Of a stretch of 64,000 bases of DNA, positions 42,750 to 51,965 are shown piece after piece. The DNA comes from Blastococcus sp. VKM Ac-2987. Its GTDB lineage: Bacteria > Actinomycetota > Actinomycetes > Mycobacteriales > Geodermatophilaceae. The translations under genes and the position numbers were made by a program. The stretch is taken from contig NZ_JAPVBG010000003.1 of the NCBI RefSeq assembly GCF_026967805.1, positions 186,001 to 250,000 of the forward strand. The letters are read 5' to 3'. The notes beneath the pieces are model-generated. The model ran no database searches. It saw only the letters and a list, made by a program, of their open reading frames with translations, and was not told where the DNA came from. The first letter of the stretch is position 1; the number at the start of each line of letters is the position of its first letter.

Positions 42750-44828
42750 CTACAGGAGGTCGGGGCGCTGCCATCCCTGGTCCAGCACGTGCTCGGCGAG
42801 GAACGCCAGCACCGTCCCGTACCAGATCTGGCTGTTCCCCGGGGTCAGCACCCAGTGGTTCTCGTCCGGGAAGTACAGGAACTTGGAGGGGATGCCCCGC
42901 TTCTGCAGCCCGTACCAGAGGGCTAGGGCCTCACCGATCGGCACCCGGTAGTCCTTGTCCCCGTGGATGACCAGCATCGGGGTGCGGATGGCATCCACGT
43001 ACCGGTGCGGCGAGTTCTGCTCGTACCGCCGGGGCTCGGTGAAGGGGTCGCCCCACTCCTTCTCCCAGTAGTACGACGCGTCGGTGGTGCCGGTGAACGA
43101 CTCGAGGTTCCAGAGGCTGGCGTGGGTGACGATCGCCTTGAACCGGTCGGTCCGGGTGGCCACCCAGTTGGCCATGTAGCCCCCGAAGGAGCCGCCCATC
43201 GCCGCGGTACGGCTCGGGTCGATGTCCGGGCGCTGCTCGGCGGCGTCCACGGCGGCCATGAGGTCGGTGTACGGGGCGTCGCCCCACTCGCCCCAGCCCC
43301 GGCGCACGAAGTCCTGCCCGAACCCCTGGGACAGCGCCGGGTTCGGCAGGAGCACCGCATAGCCCTGCGCGGCCAGCACCCACGGGCACCAGCGCCAGGA
43401 CCACGAGTTCCAGCTCATCAGCGGGCCACCGTGGATCCAGAGCACCAGCGGCGCCGGGGCGTCGGCCGACGCGCCCTCGGGGAGCACCAGCCACGACTGC
43501 ACGCGCGTGCCGTCGGCGGCGGTCGCCGCCACCTCCTGCAGCGTCCCGGGGAGCCGGTCGATGCCGGCCGGGCTGGGCAGCGGCTCCGGGTCCTGCATGG
43601 GCGCGGCGGGGTCCAGCCGGACCGGCACCGGAGGGGAGTCGTAGGCCGAGCGCAGCGCGTACAGGGCACTGCCGTCGCGGGCGATCCGCAGGTCGCTGTA
43701 GGCGCCGTCGCTGGTCAGCCGGACCGGGTCGCCGCCGTCGACCGGCACCCGGAACAGCGCGTGCCGGCCGTCTTCGTCGGCGAGGTAGTACACCGCGGCG
43801 CCGTCGGCGGAGAACTGCGGCGCGCTCGGCCAGCGGTCGACGTCCGGGGTCAGGTCGCGGGCGGCGCCGTCGGCGACCTCGACCACCAGCAGCGTGTAGT
43901 CCGGCGGCTCGGCGTAGGAGGACATCGCCTCGCGCACGCAGACCAGACGGGCGCCGTCCGGCGAGAACGCCGCCCCGTAGACGTCGGCCAGCGGGTCGTC
44001 GACGAGGACCCGCGTCTCGCCCGAGCCGGTCTCGGTGAGGACCAGCCGGCTGCGGCGGCCGGCCGGGCCGTCGGGCACCTCCTCGGTCCGGGCGAGCAGT
44101 CGGCCGTCAGGGGAGAGGGCGATGTCGTCGCCGGCGCCGTTGGGCGGCAGCGCGTCCGGGGTCAGGTCGCGCAGCTCGACCGGCGTCCCGCCGACGGGCG
44201 CCTCCTCCGCAGGCAGCCGGCCGGCCCAGAACACGTGCGGGGCCGCCGGCCCGAGGTCGTGGTCCCAGTACCGCACCGGGTAGGCCTCGTGCAGGATCGC
44301 CGTCACCCCGGCGTCGGCCCGCTTCTTCCGGAGCTCCTCGTCGGCCGCGGCGTCCGCGCCGCCCGGCATCGTGCCCGCGACGACCACCACGTCCCCGCTG
44401 TCGGCGGCCACCGCGAACGAGCTGATGCCGCCGGGGCGGGCGAGCACCGGGCGGGCCTCGCCGCCGTCGGCGGGCAGGCTCCACAACGCCGGCTTCGGCT
44501 CCGCCTCGGACGCCGCGCCGGGGTCCGGTCGGGCCGAGGTGAACAGCAGCGAGCCGTCGGGCGCCCAGGCGGGCGCGGACTCCCCGGGCGCGCTCCGGGT
44601 CAGCCGGCGGGCGGGCCGCACGCCCTGCGGGTCGAGCTCCCAGAGCGCCGACTGCCACTTCTTCCGCTCCGGGTCGAGCGTGTGCAGCGAGACCGCCAGC
44701 CGCGACCCGTCGGGCGACAGCGCCAGCCCCCCGATCCGCGGCAGCGCCACGAAGTCCGCCAGGCGGTGGAACGGGGTGGGCGCGGGCCCGGCGGACGGGT
44801 CGGAGGGGGCAGGAGCGGACGAGCTCAC
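42750..44828 (-). CDS. S9 family peptidase (prolyl oligopeptidase/acylaminoacyl peptidase type)
   Basis: 692 residues, no signal peptide. N-terminal beta-propeller (about 20-430) with repeated SPDGxxL motifs, then the alpha/beta hydrolase domain: WIHGGPLMSWNSW, nucleophile Ser547 in GGSFGGY, Asp626 in HGDKDYRVP, His658 in DENHWV. It cleaves oligopeptides in the cytoplasm. GTG start with AGAAGG upstream; a TACGGT box at 44870-44865 is a possible -10. Confidence 0.93.
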   Translation of the reverse strand: MSSSAPAPSDPSAGPAPTPFHRLADFVALPRIGGLALSPDGSRLAVSLHTLDPERKKWQSALWELDPQGVRPARRLTRSAPGESAPAWAPDGSLLFTSARPDPGAASEAEPKPALWSLPADGGEARPVLARPGGISSFAVAADSGDVVVVAGTMPGGADAAADEELRKKRADAGVTAILHEAYPVRYWDHDLGPAAPHVFWAGRLPAEEAPVGGTPVELRDLTPDALPPNGAGDDIALSPDGRLLARTEEVPDGPAGRRSRLVLTETGSGETRVLVDDPLADVYGAAFSPDGARLVCVREAMSSYAEPPDYTLLVVEVADGAARDLTPDVDRWPSAPQFSADGAAVYYLADEDGRHALFRVPVDGGDPVRLTSDGAYSDLRIARDGSALYALRSAYDSPPVPVRLDPAAPMQDPEPLPSPAGIDRLPGTLQEVAATAADGTRVQSWLVLPEGASADAPAPLVLWIHGGPLMSWNSWSWRWCPWVLAAQGYAVLLPNPALSQGFGQDFVRRGWGEWGDAPYTDLMAAVDAAEQRPDIDPSRTAAMGGSFGGYMANWVATRTDRFKAIVTHASLWNLESFTGTTDASYYWEKEWGDPFTEPRRYEQNSPHRYVDAIRTPMLVIHGDKDYRVPIGEALALWYGLQKRGIPSKFLYFPDENHWVLTPGNSQIWYGTVLAFLAEHVLDQGWQRPDLL

Positions 44829-44893
44829 CGGGGCCTTCTCTCGCGGGGGAGCGGGGACCGCCCCACCGTAGTGAGATCGACCCGCCCGCCGCC

Positions 44894-44912
44894 GTCCCGG
44901 CCGGGCCGGGAC
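44894..44912 (-). terminator. Small hairpin after the ideR transcription unit
   Basis: GTCCCGGC-CGG-GCCGGGAC, a perfect 8-bp stem, 10 bp past the stop of the gene at 44923. Confidence 0.5.
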
Positions 44913-44922
44913 CGGACCGGGA

Positions 44923-45231
44923 TCAGCGCACGTCCCAGGCGGCGAGGAACTCCTCCGGGCCCAGCGTGGCCAGCTCGGTGCCGACCGCCCGCAGCAGGTC
45001 CCCGGCGACCATCGGCTCCCCGGCCGGCACCCGGAGCACCTCCCGGCCGTCGTCGAGCCGGGTCACCACCACGTCGTGGACCGACGGCCCCGGGACCAGC
45101 CCCCACAGCAGCTCCGCGAGGAAGGCCCCGGCGACCCGGGCGCGGTGCCGCAGCGGCCCGCCCGGCCGCGGCAGCAGCTGCGCGACGAAGACGTCGGCCG
45201 CACGGAGCCCGTCCGGGGAGGCCGCGTCCAC
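44923..45231 (-). CDS. Small protein of unknown function downstream of ideR
   Basis: 102 residues from GTG 45231, 11 bp after ideR. No family recognised. It reads LRAADVFVAQLLPRPGG, VAGAFLAELLWGLVPGPSVHDVVVTRLDDGREVLRVPAGEP, LLRAVGTELATLGPEEFLAAWDV. Codon use is normal for this genome and the reading frame stays open upstream into ideR, so the exact start is uncertain. No ribosome site is seen; expression may depend on coupling to ideR. Confidence 0.55.
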   Translation of the reverse strand: MDAASPDGLRAADVFVAQLLPRPGGPLRHRARVAGAFLAELLWGLVPGPSVHDVVVTRLDDGREVLRVPAGEPMVAGDLLRAVGTELATLGPEEFLAAWDVR

Positions 45232-45242
45232 CGGCGCGACGG

Positions 45243-45968
45243 CTAGAGCATCGGCGCGGCCTCGAGGGGCGTGAGCTCCTCGTCCACCGCGCTCACGAAC
45301 ATGTGCTGGGCCACGCCGGCCGGGAGCACGTAGCCGTCGAGGCTCACCGAGCCCTCCACCAGCTGCGCGGTCATGGTCACGCCCGGCCGGACGCCGTGGT
45401 CGGCCAGCGCGCGGAGCAGCTCGGCGTTCTCCTGAAGCTGCTCGCTGATCCGGCGGACGACGACCGGCCGGCCCTCGGACGTGGCCGTCGTCGCCAGCAG
45501 CGTGAGGGAGTCGAGCACCGCGACGGTCTCGCCCCCGAGCGGCTCGTCGCCGCGCAGCGCCTCCAGGCCCGGGATCGGGTTGCCGAACGGGGAGACCGTC
45601 GGGTTGCCCAGCAGCGACACCAGGCGGCGCTCCACCGCCTCGCTCATCACGTGCTCCCAGCGGCACGCCTCCTCGTGCACGTCGGCGTAGTCGAGGCCGA
45701 TGACGTCGACGAGCAGGCACTCGGCCAGCCGGTGCTTGCGCATGACGGCGGTGGCCAGCTGGCGGCCTTCCTCGGAGAGCTGCAGGTGCCGGTCGCCCTC
45801 GACGGTGAGCAGGCCGTCGCGCTCCATGCGGGCGACCGTCTGGCTCACCGTCGGGCCGCTCTGGTGCAGGCGCTCGGCGATGCGGGCCCGGAGCGGGACG
45901 ATGCCCTCTTCCTCCAGCTCGAAGATCGTCCGGAGGTACATCTCGGTGGTGTCGATGAGGTCGTTCAC
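45243..45968 (-). CDS. ideR: Iron-dependent repressor IdeR/DtxR
   Basis: 241 residues. Very close to mycobacterial IdeR: DTTEMYLRTIFELEEEGI, PLRARIAERLHQSGPTVSQT, MRKHRLAECLLVDVIGLDY, then EEACRWEHVMSEAVERR with the metal ligands (Cys, Glu, His) and NPTVSPFGNPIPGL. A C-terminal SH3-like domain is present (about residues 150-230). With Fe(II) it represses siderophore genes and activates iron storage. AGGAG precedes its GTG; TAGACT at 45998-45993 is a probable -10. In M. tuberculosis ideR lies next to sigB; here acuC and an acetyltransferase gene lie between them. Confidence 0.95.
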   Translation of the reverse strand: MNDLIDTTEMYLRTIFELEEEGIVPLRARIAERLHQSGPTVSQTVARMERDGLLTVEGDRHLQLSEEGRQLATAVMRKHRLAECLLVDVIGLDYADVHEEACRWEHVMSEAVERRLVSLLGNPTVSPFGNPIPGLEALRGDEPLGGETVAVLDSLTLLATTATSEGRPVVVRRISEQLQENAELLRALADHGVRPGVTMTAQLVEGSVSLDGYVLPAGVAQHMFVSAVDEELTPLEAAPML

Positions 45969-45992
45969 AGGTACTCCTCCGTGTCGGCGGCC

Positions 45993-45998
45993 AGTCTA
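45993..45998 (-). promoter_or_regulatory. Candidate -10 box of ideR
   Basis: Minus-strand TAGACT, 24 nt before the ideR start codon. No iron box is seen in the 156 bp between ideR and acuC. Confidence 0.4.
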
Positions 45999-46124
45999 CG
46001 GGGCCCGGGCACCCCGATCGGCCGACCCGCGGGTCATCTCGGCGGCGTACCGGCCGCGACGGAACCCGGTAGCGTCCGGGAGGGGCAGGCGCGCCCGGCC
46101 GGGTGCTGCCCAGGGGAGGGGTGC

Positions 46125-47306
46125 ATGAGCGACTCGGTCGCCGTCGTCTGGGACGACGCGCTGCTCGGCTACACGATGGGTGGTGACCACCCGCTGCACC
46201 CGGTCCGGCTGGACCTGACGATGCGGCTGGCCGACGGCCTCGGCCTGCTCGGCAACGACCGCGTCCGGGTGCTGAAGCCGACGCCGGCCGACGAGGAACT
46301 GCTGACCCTCGTCCACGACCCGCTGTACCTGGAGGCGGTGCGCCAGGCGCCGGGCAACCCCGACGTGGGCCACGGCCTGGGCACCGCGGACAACCCCATC
46401 TTCCCCGACATGTACGGCGCCGCGGCCCTCATCACCGGCGGCACCATGCTCGCCGCCCAGCAGGTGCACAGCGGCGCCGCCCAGCACGCGGTCAACATCT
46501 CCGGCGGGCTGCACCACGCGATGCGCGGGAGCGCCTCCGGGTTCTGCGTGTTCAACGACGCCGCCGTGGCCATCGCCTGGCTGCTGGGCAAGGGGTACGA
46601 GCGGATCGCCTACGTCGACCTCGACGTCCACCACGGCGACGGCGTCCAGGCCGCGTTCTACGACGACCCCCGGGTGCTCACCGTCAGCATCCACCAGACG
46701 CCGCTGACCCTCTTCCCGGGCACCGGCTTCCCGGAGGAGACCGGCGACCCCGACAAGGCCCTGGGCAGCGCGGTCAACCTCGCCCTGCCGAACGGCACCG
46801 ACGACTCCTCCTGGTTGCGCGCGTTCACCGCCGTCGTCCCCAGCGTCCTGACGGCCTTCCAGCCGCAGATCATTGTGACCCAGTGCGGCTGCGACGCCCA
46901 CCACGAGGACCCGCTCGCCGACCTGGCGCTGACCGTCGACGGGCAGCGGGCCAGCTACAAGGCGATGCACGAGCTGGCCCACCAGCTCTGCGACGGCCGG
47001 TGGATCGCGCTGGGCGGCGGTGGCTACGGCCTGGTGCGCTGCGTCCCCCGGGCGTGGACCCACCTGATCGCCGAGGTCAGCGGCGCCGGGCTGGACCCCG
47101 CCACCGAGATCCCCGAATCCTGGCGCGACGACGTCGTCCGCCGGGGGCTGCGGGCCCGCCCGCCCACGCACATGACCGAGGGCGGCTACACCGGCTTCTC
47201 CCGCTGGGACAACTTCACCGAGTCGCGGGTCGACCGGGCGATCATGCGCACCCGGCGGGCCAGCTTCCCCTACTTCGGCCTCGACCCGGACGACCCCCGT
47301 GACTGA
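46125..47306 (+). CDS. acuC: AcuC-type acetoin utilization protein, class I histone-deacetylase fold
   Basis: 393 residues from ATG 46125; GGGGAGGGG lies 3-11 nt upstream and TAGCGT (46070-46075) is a possible -10. Zinc deacetylase motifs: NISGGLHHAMRGSASGFCVFNDAA (active-site His pair), YVDLDVHHGDGVQ (zinc ligands), CGCDAHHEDPLADL, and LGGGGYGLV with the catalytic Tyr. AcuC enzymes remove acetyl groups from lysines of acetyl-CoA synthetase. The next gene, overlapping by 8 nt, encodes the matching acetyltransferase type. Confidence 0.95.
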   Translation: MSDSVAVVWDDALLGYTMGGDHPLHPVRLDLTMRLADGLGLLGNDRVRVLKPTPADEELLTLVHDPLYLEAVRQAPGNPDVGHGLGTADNPIFPDMYGAAALITGGTMLAAQQVHSGAAQHAVNISGGLHHAMRGSASGFCVFNDAAVAIAWLLGKGYERIAYVDLDVHHGDGVQAAFYDDPRVLTVSIHQTPLTLFPGTGFPEETGDPDKALGSAVNLALPNGTDDSSWLRAFTAVVPSVLTAFQPQIIVTQCGCDAHHEDPLADLALTVDGQRASYKAMHELAHQLCDGRWIALGGGGYGLVRCVPRAWTHLIAEVSGAGLDPATEIPESWRDDVVRRGLRARPPTHMTEGGYTGFSRWDNFTESRVDRAIMRTRRASFPYFGLDPDDPRD

Positions 47307-49998
47307 GCCGAACCGCTCCGCGGAGCAGGAGAACCCCGCGCCGCCGCCGGGCTGGGAGGCCGACATCGTCGCCGCCGACGGCGGCACGGTGCACCTGCGG
47401 CCGATCTGCCCCGAGGACGCCGACGGGCTGACCGGCCTGATGGACCGCAGCAGCGACCAGACCCGCTACTACCGCTTCTTCGGGCCGATGAAGCGGCTCT
47501 CGGACAAGGACCTGCACCGGTTCACCCACGTCGACCACGACCAGCGGGTGGCGTTCGTGGTCCTGCTCGGGGACCAGGTCATCGGGGTCGGCCGCTACGA
47601 CCGGTACCCCGGCACCGACGATGCCGAGGTCGCCTTCCTGGTCGAGGACGCCCACCAGGGCCGCGGTCTGGGCTCGGTCCTGCTCGAGCACCTCGCCGCG
47701 GCCGCCCGGGAGCGGGGGATCAAGCGCTTCGTCGCCGAGGTGCTGGCCCAGAACAGCAAGATGGTCCGGGTCTTCCGCGACGCCGGGTACAAGGCCGAGC
47801 GCTCCTACGAGGACGGCGTCGTCCACCTGACCTTCCCGATCGAGCAGACCGAGGACGCCCTCGCCGTCGCCTACGAGCGGGAGCAGCGCAGCGAGTCCCG
47901 GTCGATCGCGCGCCTGCTGACGCCCTCGTCGGTGGCCGTGGTCGGTGCCAGCAACGACGTCGGCAAGATCGGCAACGCGGTGCTCCGGCACCTGCTGGAC
48001 TACGGCTTCGCCGGCCCGGTGTACCCGGTGAACCCGGGGGTCCGGCACGTGCGGGGGGTGCCGGCGTACGCCGACATCGAGTCCATCCCCGACGACGTCG
48101 ACCTGGCGATCCTCGCGGTGCCCGCCGACGAGGTGGCCGGCGTCGTGGAGGCCTGCCGCCGCAAGCGGGTGCGCGGGCTGGTCGTGATCTCCGGCGGGTT
48201 CGGCGAGGCCGGGCCGGAGGGGCGCGCCGCCGAGCGCGAGCTGGTCGCCGCCGCCCGGGCCTCGGGCATGCGGGTGGTCGGGCCCAACTGCCTGGGCGTC
48301 GTCAACACCGACCCCGGGGTCTGCCTGAACGCCTCCCTCGCGCCGAAGGTGCCCGGGCGCGGGCGGGTCGGCTTCTTCGCCCAGTCCGGTGCGCTCGGCG
48401 TCGCCCTGCTCGAGCGTGCCCGCAGCCGCGGCATCGGGCTGTCGAGTTTCGTGTCCGCCGGCAACCGCGCCGACGTCAGCGGCAACGACCTGCTGCAGTA
48501 CTGGGCCACCGACCCCGGCACCGAGGTGGTGCTGCTGCACCTGGAGAGCTTCGGCAACCCGCGCAAGTTCGCCCGGCTGGCCCGCACCGTCGGGCGCACG
48601 AAGCCCGTGGTCGCGGTCAAGAGCGGCCGGCACGTGGGGATGACCCCGGGCCTGGCCGGCACCTCCGTCGCCGTTCCCGAGCAGTCGGTGGCGGCGCTGT
48701 TCGCCTCGGCCGGCGTCATCCGGGTCGAGACCGTCGCCCAGCTGTTCGACGTGGGCACGCTGCTGGCCCACCAGCCGCTGCCCGCCGGCAACCGGGTGGC
48801 GATCGTGGGCAACTCGACCGCCATCGGCGTGCTCGTCGCCGACGCCGTCCTCGAGGAGGGGCTGGAGCTGGCGCACGAGGCCCCGGTCGACATCGGCGTC
48901 CGCGGTACGCCGGAGGAGTTCCGCGCGGCGCTGCAGGCAGCGGTCGACGACGAGGGCGTGGACGCGGTCGTCGCGGTCTTCCTGCCGCCGCTGATGGCGG
49001 GCTCGCACGAGTACGGGCCGGCGCTGCGCGAGGTGTCGGTGCATGCGGGGAAGCCGGTCGTGGCCAGCTTCCTGTCCACCGAGGGCATCCCGCCCGAGCT
49101 CGCCGTCTGCGAGGAGGAGGGGATGCCGTCGCGCGGGTCGGTGCCCTCCTTCAGCACGCCGGAACGCGCGGTGATCGCGCTGGCGAAGGTGGCCGAGTAC
49201 GCCCGGTGGCGGCGCCGGCCGGTCGGTGAGCTGCCGGAGCTGCCCGACGTCGACGAGGCCGCCGCCGAGCGGATCGTGCACGGTGCGCTCGCCGGATCGC
49301 CCGAGGGGCGGGAGCTCACCGACGACGAGCTGCTCGGGCTGCTGGCCGCCTACGGCGTGCCACTGCTCGGTACCCGCACGGTCACCGACGCCGAGGCGGC
49401 CGTGGCCGCCGCGGAGGCCGTCGGCTACCCGGTGGTGCTGAAGTCGACCGCCCCGTGGCTGCGGCACCGCTCCGATCTCGGCGGCGTGCGGCTGGACCTG
49501 CCGGACGCCGACGCGGTGCGCGGCGCCTTCGCCGCTATCCCGTCCGGTGACCCGGTCATCGTGCAGGAGATGGCGGCGCCCGGTGTCGCCACCGTGGTGG
49601 AGATCGTCGACGACCCGTCGTTCGGAGCGCTGGTCAGCTTCGGGCTCGGCGGTGTGGCCACCGACCTGCTGGGAGACCGCGCCTACCGGACCCTCCCGCT
49701 CACCGACCTGGACGCCGCCGAGCTGGTGCGCTCACCGCGCGCGTTTCCCCTGCTGGACGGCTACCGCGGCTCCGAGCCGGTCGACCTCGCGGCGCTGGAG
49801 GACCTGGTGCTTCGCGTGGCCCGGCTGGCCGACGACCTGCCCGAGGTGCTGCGGCTGACGCTGGAGCCGGTCATCGTCGGCCCGGCCGAGCCGTGGCACG
49901 GCGGCCGCTCGCTCGTCGTCGCCGGCGGCGCCGCGCTGGTGGGTCCGCCCACCGCCCGCGTCGACCCCGGCCCCCGCAGGATGCGCAGCGCGGTGTGA
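47299..49998 (+). CDS. Protein lysine acetyltransferase: N-terminal GNAT plus NDP-forming acyl-CoA synthetase domains
   Basis: 899 residues. The GNAT domain covers about 15-195 (acetyl-CoA loop QGRGLGSVLLEHLAAAAR). A CoA-binding Rossmann domain follows (VAVVGASNDVGKIGNAVLRHLLDYGFAGPVYPVNP), then succinyl-CoA-synthetase-like domains (GPNCLGVVNTDPGVCLNAS, FFAQSGALGVALL) and a C-terminal ATP-grasp domain (from about 665; ADAVRGAFAAI, VIVQEMA). The GNAT-first order differs from Salmonella Pat, where GNAT is last. It probably acetylates acetyl-CoA synthetase to switch it off, opposed by AcuC. GTG start inside acuC. Confidence 0.92.
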   Translation: MTEPNRSAEQENPAPPPGWEADIVAADGGTVHLRPICPEDADGLTGLMDRSSDQTRYYRFFGPMKRLSDKDLHRFTHVDHDQRVAFVVLLGDQVIGVGRYDRYPGTDDAEVAFLVEDAHQGRGLGSVLLEHLAAAARERGIKRFVAEVLAQNSKMVRVFRDAGYKAERSYEDGVVHLTFPIEQTEDALAVAYEREQRSESRSIARLLTPSSVAVVGASNDVGKIGNAVLRHLLDYGFAGPVYPVNPGVRHVRGVPAYADIESIPDDVDLAILAVPADEVAGVVEACRRKRVRGLVVISGGFGEAGPEGRAAERELVAAARASGMRVVGPNCLGVVNTDPGVCLNASLAPKVPGRGRVGFFAQSGALGVALLERARSRGIGLSSFVSAGNRADVSGNDLLQYWATDPGTEVVLLHLESFGNPRKFARLARTVGRTKPVVAVKSGRHVGMTPGLAGTSVAVPEQSVAALFASAGVIRVETVAQLFDVGTLLAHQPLPAGNRVAIVGNSTAIGVLVADAVLEEGLELAHEAPVDIGVRGTPEEFRAALQAAVDDEGVDAVVAVFLPPLMAGSHEYGPALREVSVHAGKPVVASFLSTEGIPPELAVCEEEGMPSRGSVPSFSTPERAVIALAKVAEYARWRRRPVGELPELPDVDEAAAERIVHGALAGSPEGRELTDDELLGLLAAYGVPLLGTRTVTDAEAAVAAAEAVGYPVVLKSTAPWLRHRSDLGGVRLDLPDADAVRGAFAAIPSGDPVIVQEMAAPGVATVVEIVDDPSFGALVSFGLGGVATDLLGDRAYRTLPLTDLDAAELVRSPRAFPLLDGYRGSEPVDLAALEDLVLRVARLADDLPEVLRLTLEPVIVGPAEPWHGGRSLVVAGGAALVGPPTARVDPGPRRMRSAV

Positions 49999-50001
49999 GA
50001 T

Positions 50002-50043
50002 GCACGAGAGCCCGCCTCCCGGGTGGGGGGCGGGCTCTCGTGC
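50002..50043 (+). terminator. Terminator of acuC-acetyltransferase operon
   Basis: A perfect 15-bp stem (50002-50016 with 50029-50043) with a 12-nt loop, starting 3 nt past the stop. It is the strongest hairpin of the window and may serve both directions, since sigB converges from the right. Confidence 0.85.
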
Positions 50044-50194
50044 CCAGCGGTCACCTCGTCCAGGTGAGCCGCTCTGCGGGCAACGGCGTCCTGGCGCGGG
50101 CCGGAGGCTCCCGGCAGGACCTTCGTGGACGCGCTCAGCGCACCTGGGACGGCTCGTGGCCGCGGTGTCGTCCGGAGGACGACAGCGTCATGGC

Positions 50195-51181
50195 TCAGGC
50201 CAGGTAGTCGCGGAGGGCGTCGGCGCGCTGGGGGTCGCGCAGCTTGGCCATCGTCTCGCGCTCGATCTGCCGGACCCGCTCGCGGGAGAGACCGAACTGC
50301 TTGCCGATCTGCTCCAGGGTGCGGGGCTGGCCGCCGTCGAGGCCGAACCGGAGCACGACCACGTCGCGCTCCCGGTCCTCCAGCGTGGAGAGGACGGTGC
50401 GGACGTCGCCCTTCATCATCTGGAAGGCGACGGCGTCCTCGGCGACCGCGGCGTCGGCGTCCTCGATGAAGTCACCGAGCCGGGACTCCTCGTCGGTGCC
50501 CACCGTCTGGTCGAGGCTGACCAGGTCGCGGCTGTACTCCAGCAGTTCGGTGATCCGCTCCTCGGGCAGGTCCAGCTCCAGACCCAGCTCCTCGGCGGTG
50601 GGCTCGCGCTCGAGCTCCTGGTGCATCCGCCGGCGGGTGCGCACCACCTTGTTGACCTGCTCGGCCAGGTGGACGGGCAGCCGGATGGTGCGCCCGGAGT
50701 CGGCCATGGCCCGGGTGATCGCCTGCCGGATCCACCAGGTGGCGTAGGTGGAGAACTTGAAGCCCTTGGTGTAGTCGAACTTCTCGACCGCGCGGATCAG
50801 GCCGACGTTGCCCTCCTGGATGAGGTCCAGGAACGTCATGCCGTGACCGGTGTAGCGCTTGGCCACGGAGACCACGAGCCGGAGGTTGGCCTCCAGCAGG
50901 TGCGCCTTGGCGGCCTTCCCGTCGGTGGCGAGGATCTTGTAGTCGCGCTTGCGGGCCGGGGTCAGGCCCTCCTGCTCCGCGAGCAGCCGCGCGGCGTAGA
51001 GGCCGGCCTCGATCCGCTTGGCCAGCTCCACCTCCTGCTCCGCGGTCAGCAGAGCGGTCTTGCCGATGGTGTTGAGGTAGACGCGCACCAGGTCGGTGGA
51101 GACCAGGCCGCTGGTGTCGGGCTCCCGTCGGGGGGCGCGCACGTCCAGGGTGTCGGTGGGGGAGGACTGCAGCAGCGTCAC
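50195..51181 (-). CDS. sigB: RNA polymerase sigma factor, SigB (group 2, sigma-70)
   Basis: 328 residues. Region 1.2 ([31 protein letters not shown]), region 2 ([39 protein letters not shown]), region 3, and region 4 ([20 protein letters not shown]). Region 1.1 is absent, as in SigB/HrdA-type non-essential sigmas, so it is not the primary HrdB. It should direct stationary-phase and stress genes. A SigH/SigE-like promoter lies about 150 bp upstream. Its 3' end converges on the acetyltransferase gene. Confidence 0.93.
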   Translation of the reverse strand: MTLLQSSPTDTLDVRAPRREPDTSGLVSTDLVRVYLNTIGKTALLTAEQEVELAKRIEAGLYAARLLAEQEGLTPARKRDYKILATDGKAAKAHLLEANLRLVVSVAKRYTGHGMTFLDLIQEGNVGLIRAVEKFDYTKGFKFSTYATWWIRQAITRAMADSGRTIRLPVHLAEQVNKVVRTRRRMHQELEREPTAEELGLELDLPEERITELLEYSRDLVSLDQTVGTDEESRLGDFIEDADAAVAEDAVAFQMMKGDVRTVLSTLEDRERDVVVLRFGLDGGQPRTLEQIGKQFGLSRERVRQIERETMAKLRDPQRADALRDYLA

Positions 51182-51328
51182 GATGGGTCTTCGTCCTTGC
51201 CTTCGATTCGGATGCGCTCGCCGGCGTCTTCGGGTGGCGGGTCGTCATCCAGGCGTGGAGCGGGGGCCACGGCTACGGGGTCACCGGCCGGTCCCGCTCT
51301 TGTCTGTCCGGTGTGGTACGCCCTGCAC

Positions 51329-51355
51329 AACGGCTGCCACGGGGTCCGGTGTTCC
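51329..51355 (-). promoter_or_regulatory. Candidate SigH/SigE-type promoter of sigB
   Basis: Minus-strand GGAAC (51355-51351), 19-bp spacer, GTT (51331-51329), like the GGAA(T/C)-N18/19-GTT pattern of SigR/SigH-class sigmas. The remaining 281-bp space between sigB and dtd holds no convincing gene. Confidence 0.5.
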
Positions 51356-51462
51356 GCAATTCGACCGTTCACAGCAAACCGACAGGGAGTGCTTTCGGTC
51401 ACCTCCGGATACCCGTGCCCCCGGACTCCCAGACATGTCATTTGTGCGACGACTCGGGCGGC

Positions 51463-51894
51463 TCAGGTCTCCAGGAGGAGCGTCATCGGGCCCTCGTTGA
51501 CCGACGAGACCTGCATGGCGGCGCCGAACACCCCCGTGGCGACGGTCGCCCCGCGACGGCGCAGCTCCGCGACCACCTCGTCCACCAGCGGCTCCGCCGT
51601 CTCACCGGGGGCGGCGTCCTGCCACGACGGGCGCCGGCCCTTGCGGGTGTCGGCGTAGAGGGTGAACTGGCTGACCACCAGGACGGGCAGGCCGAGGTCG
51701 GCGGCCGACACCGCACCGCTGTCGCCGGGGAAGATGCGCAGCTCGTGGATCTTCCGCGCCATGGCGCGGGCGCGGTCCCGGTCGTCGTCGCGCCCCACTC
51801 CGACCAGTGACAGCAACCCTCGGCCGATCTCGCCGACGACCGCTTCCTCGACCATTACAGCCGCTGTACCGACCCTGCTCACCACTGCACGCAC
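51463..51894 (-). CDS. dtd: D-aminoacyl-tRNA deacylase
   Basis: 143 residues from GTG 51894; GGAGG lies 8 nt upstream. Signature SQFTLYADTRKGRRPSW and the C-terminal NEGPMTLLLET (Gly-Pro loop; most members have N-x-GPVT), with VVGEIGRGLLSLVGVGRDD before. It removes D-amino acids, and glycine from tRNA-Ala, from mischarged tRNAs by RNA-based catalysis. It acts as a dimer in the cytoplasm. Confidence 0.95.
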   Translation of the reverse strand: MRAVVSRVGTAAVMVEEAVVGEIGRGLLSLVGVGRDDDRDRARAMARKIHELRIFPGDSGAVSAADLGLPVLVVSQFTLYADTRKGRRPSWQDAAPGETAEPLVDEVVAELRRRGATVATGVFGAAMQVSSVNEGPMTLLLET

Positions 51895-51965
51895 CTGCGC
51901 ATCCTCCCTGGTCCGCCGCGGGGCGACGGCGCGGGGCCGACAGCGCCGGTCACCCGGCCGCCGGG

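Noticed and set aside
51178..51441. An 87-codon minus-strand frame before sigB
   Set aside because: No ribosome site, no recognisable domain, and it contains the GGAAC...GTT promoter of sigB. Better read as leader sequence.
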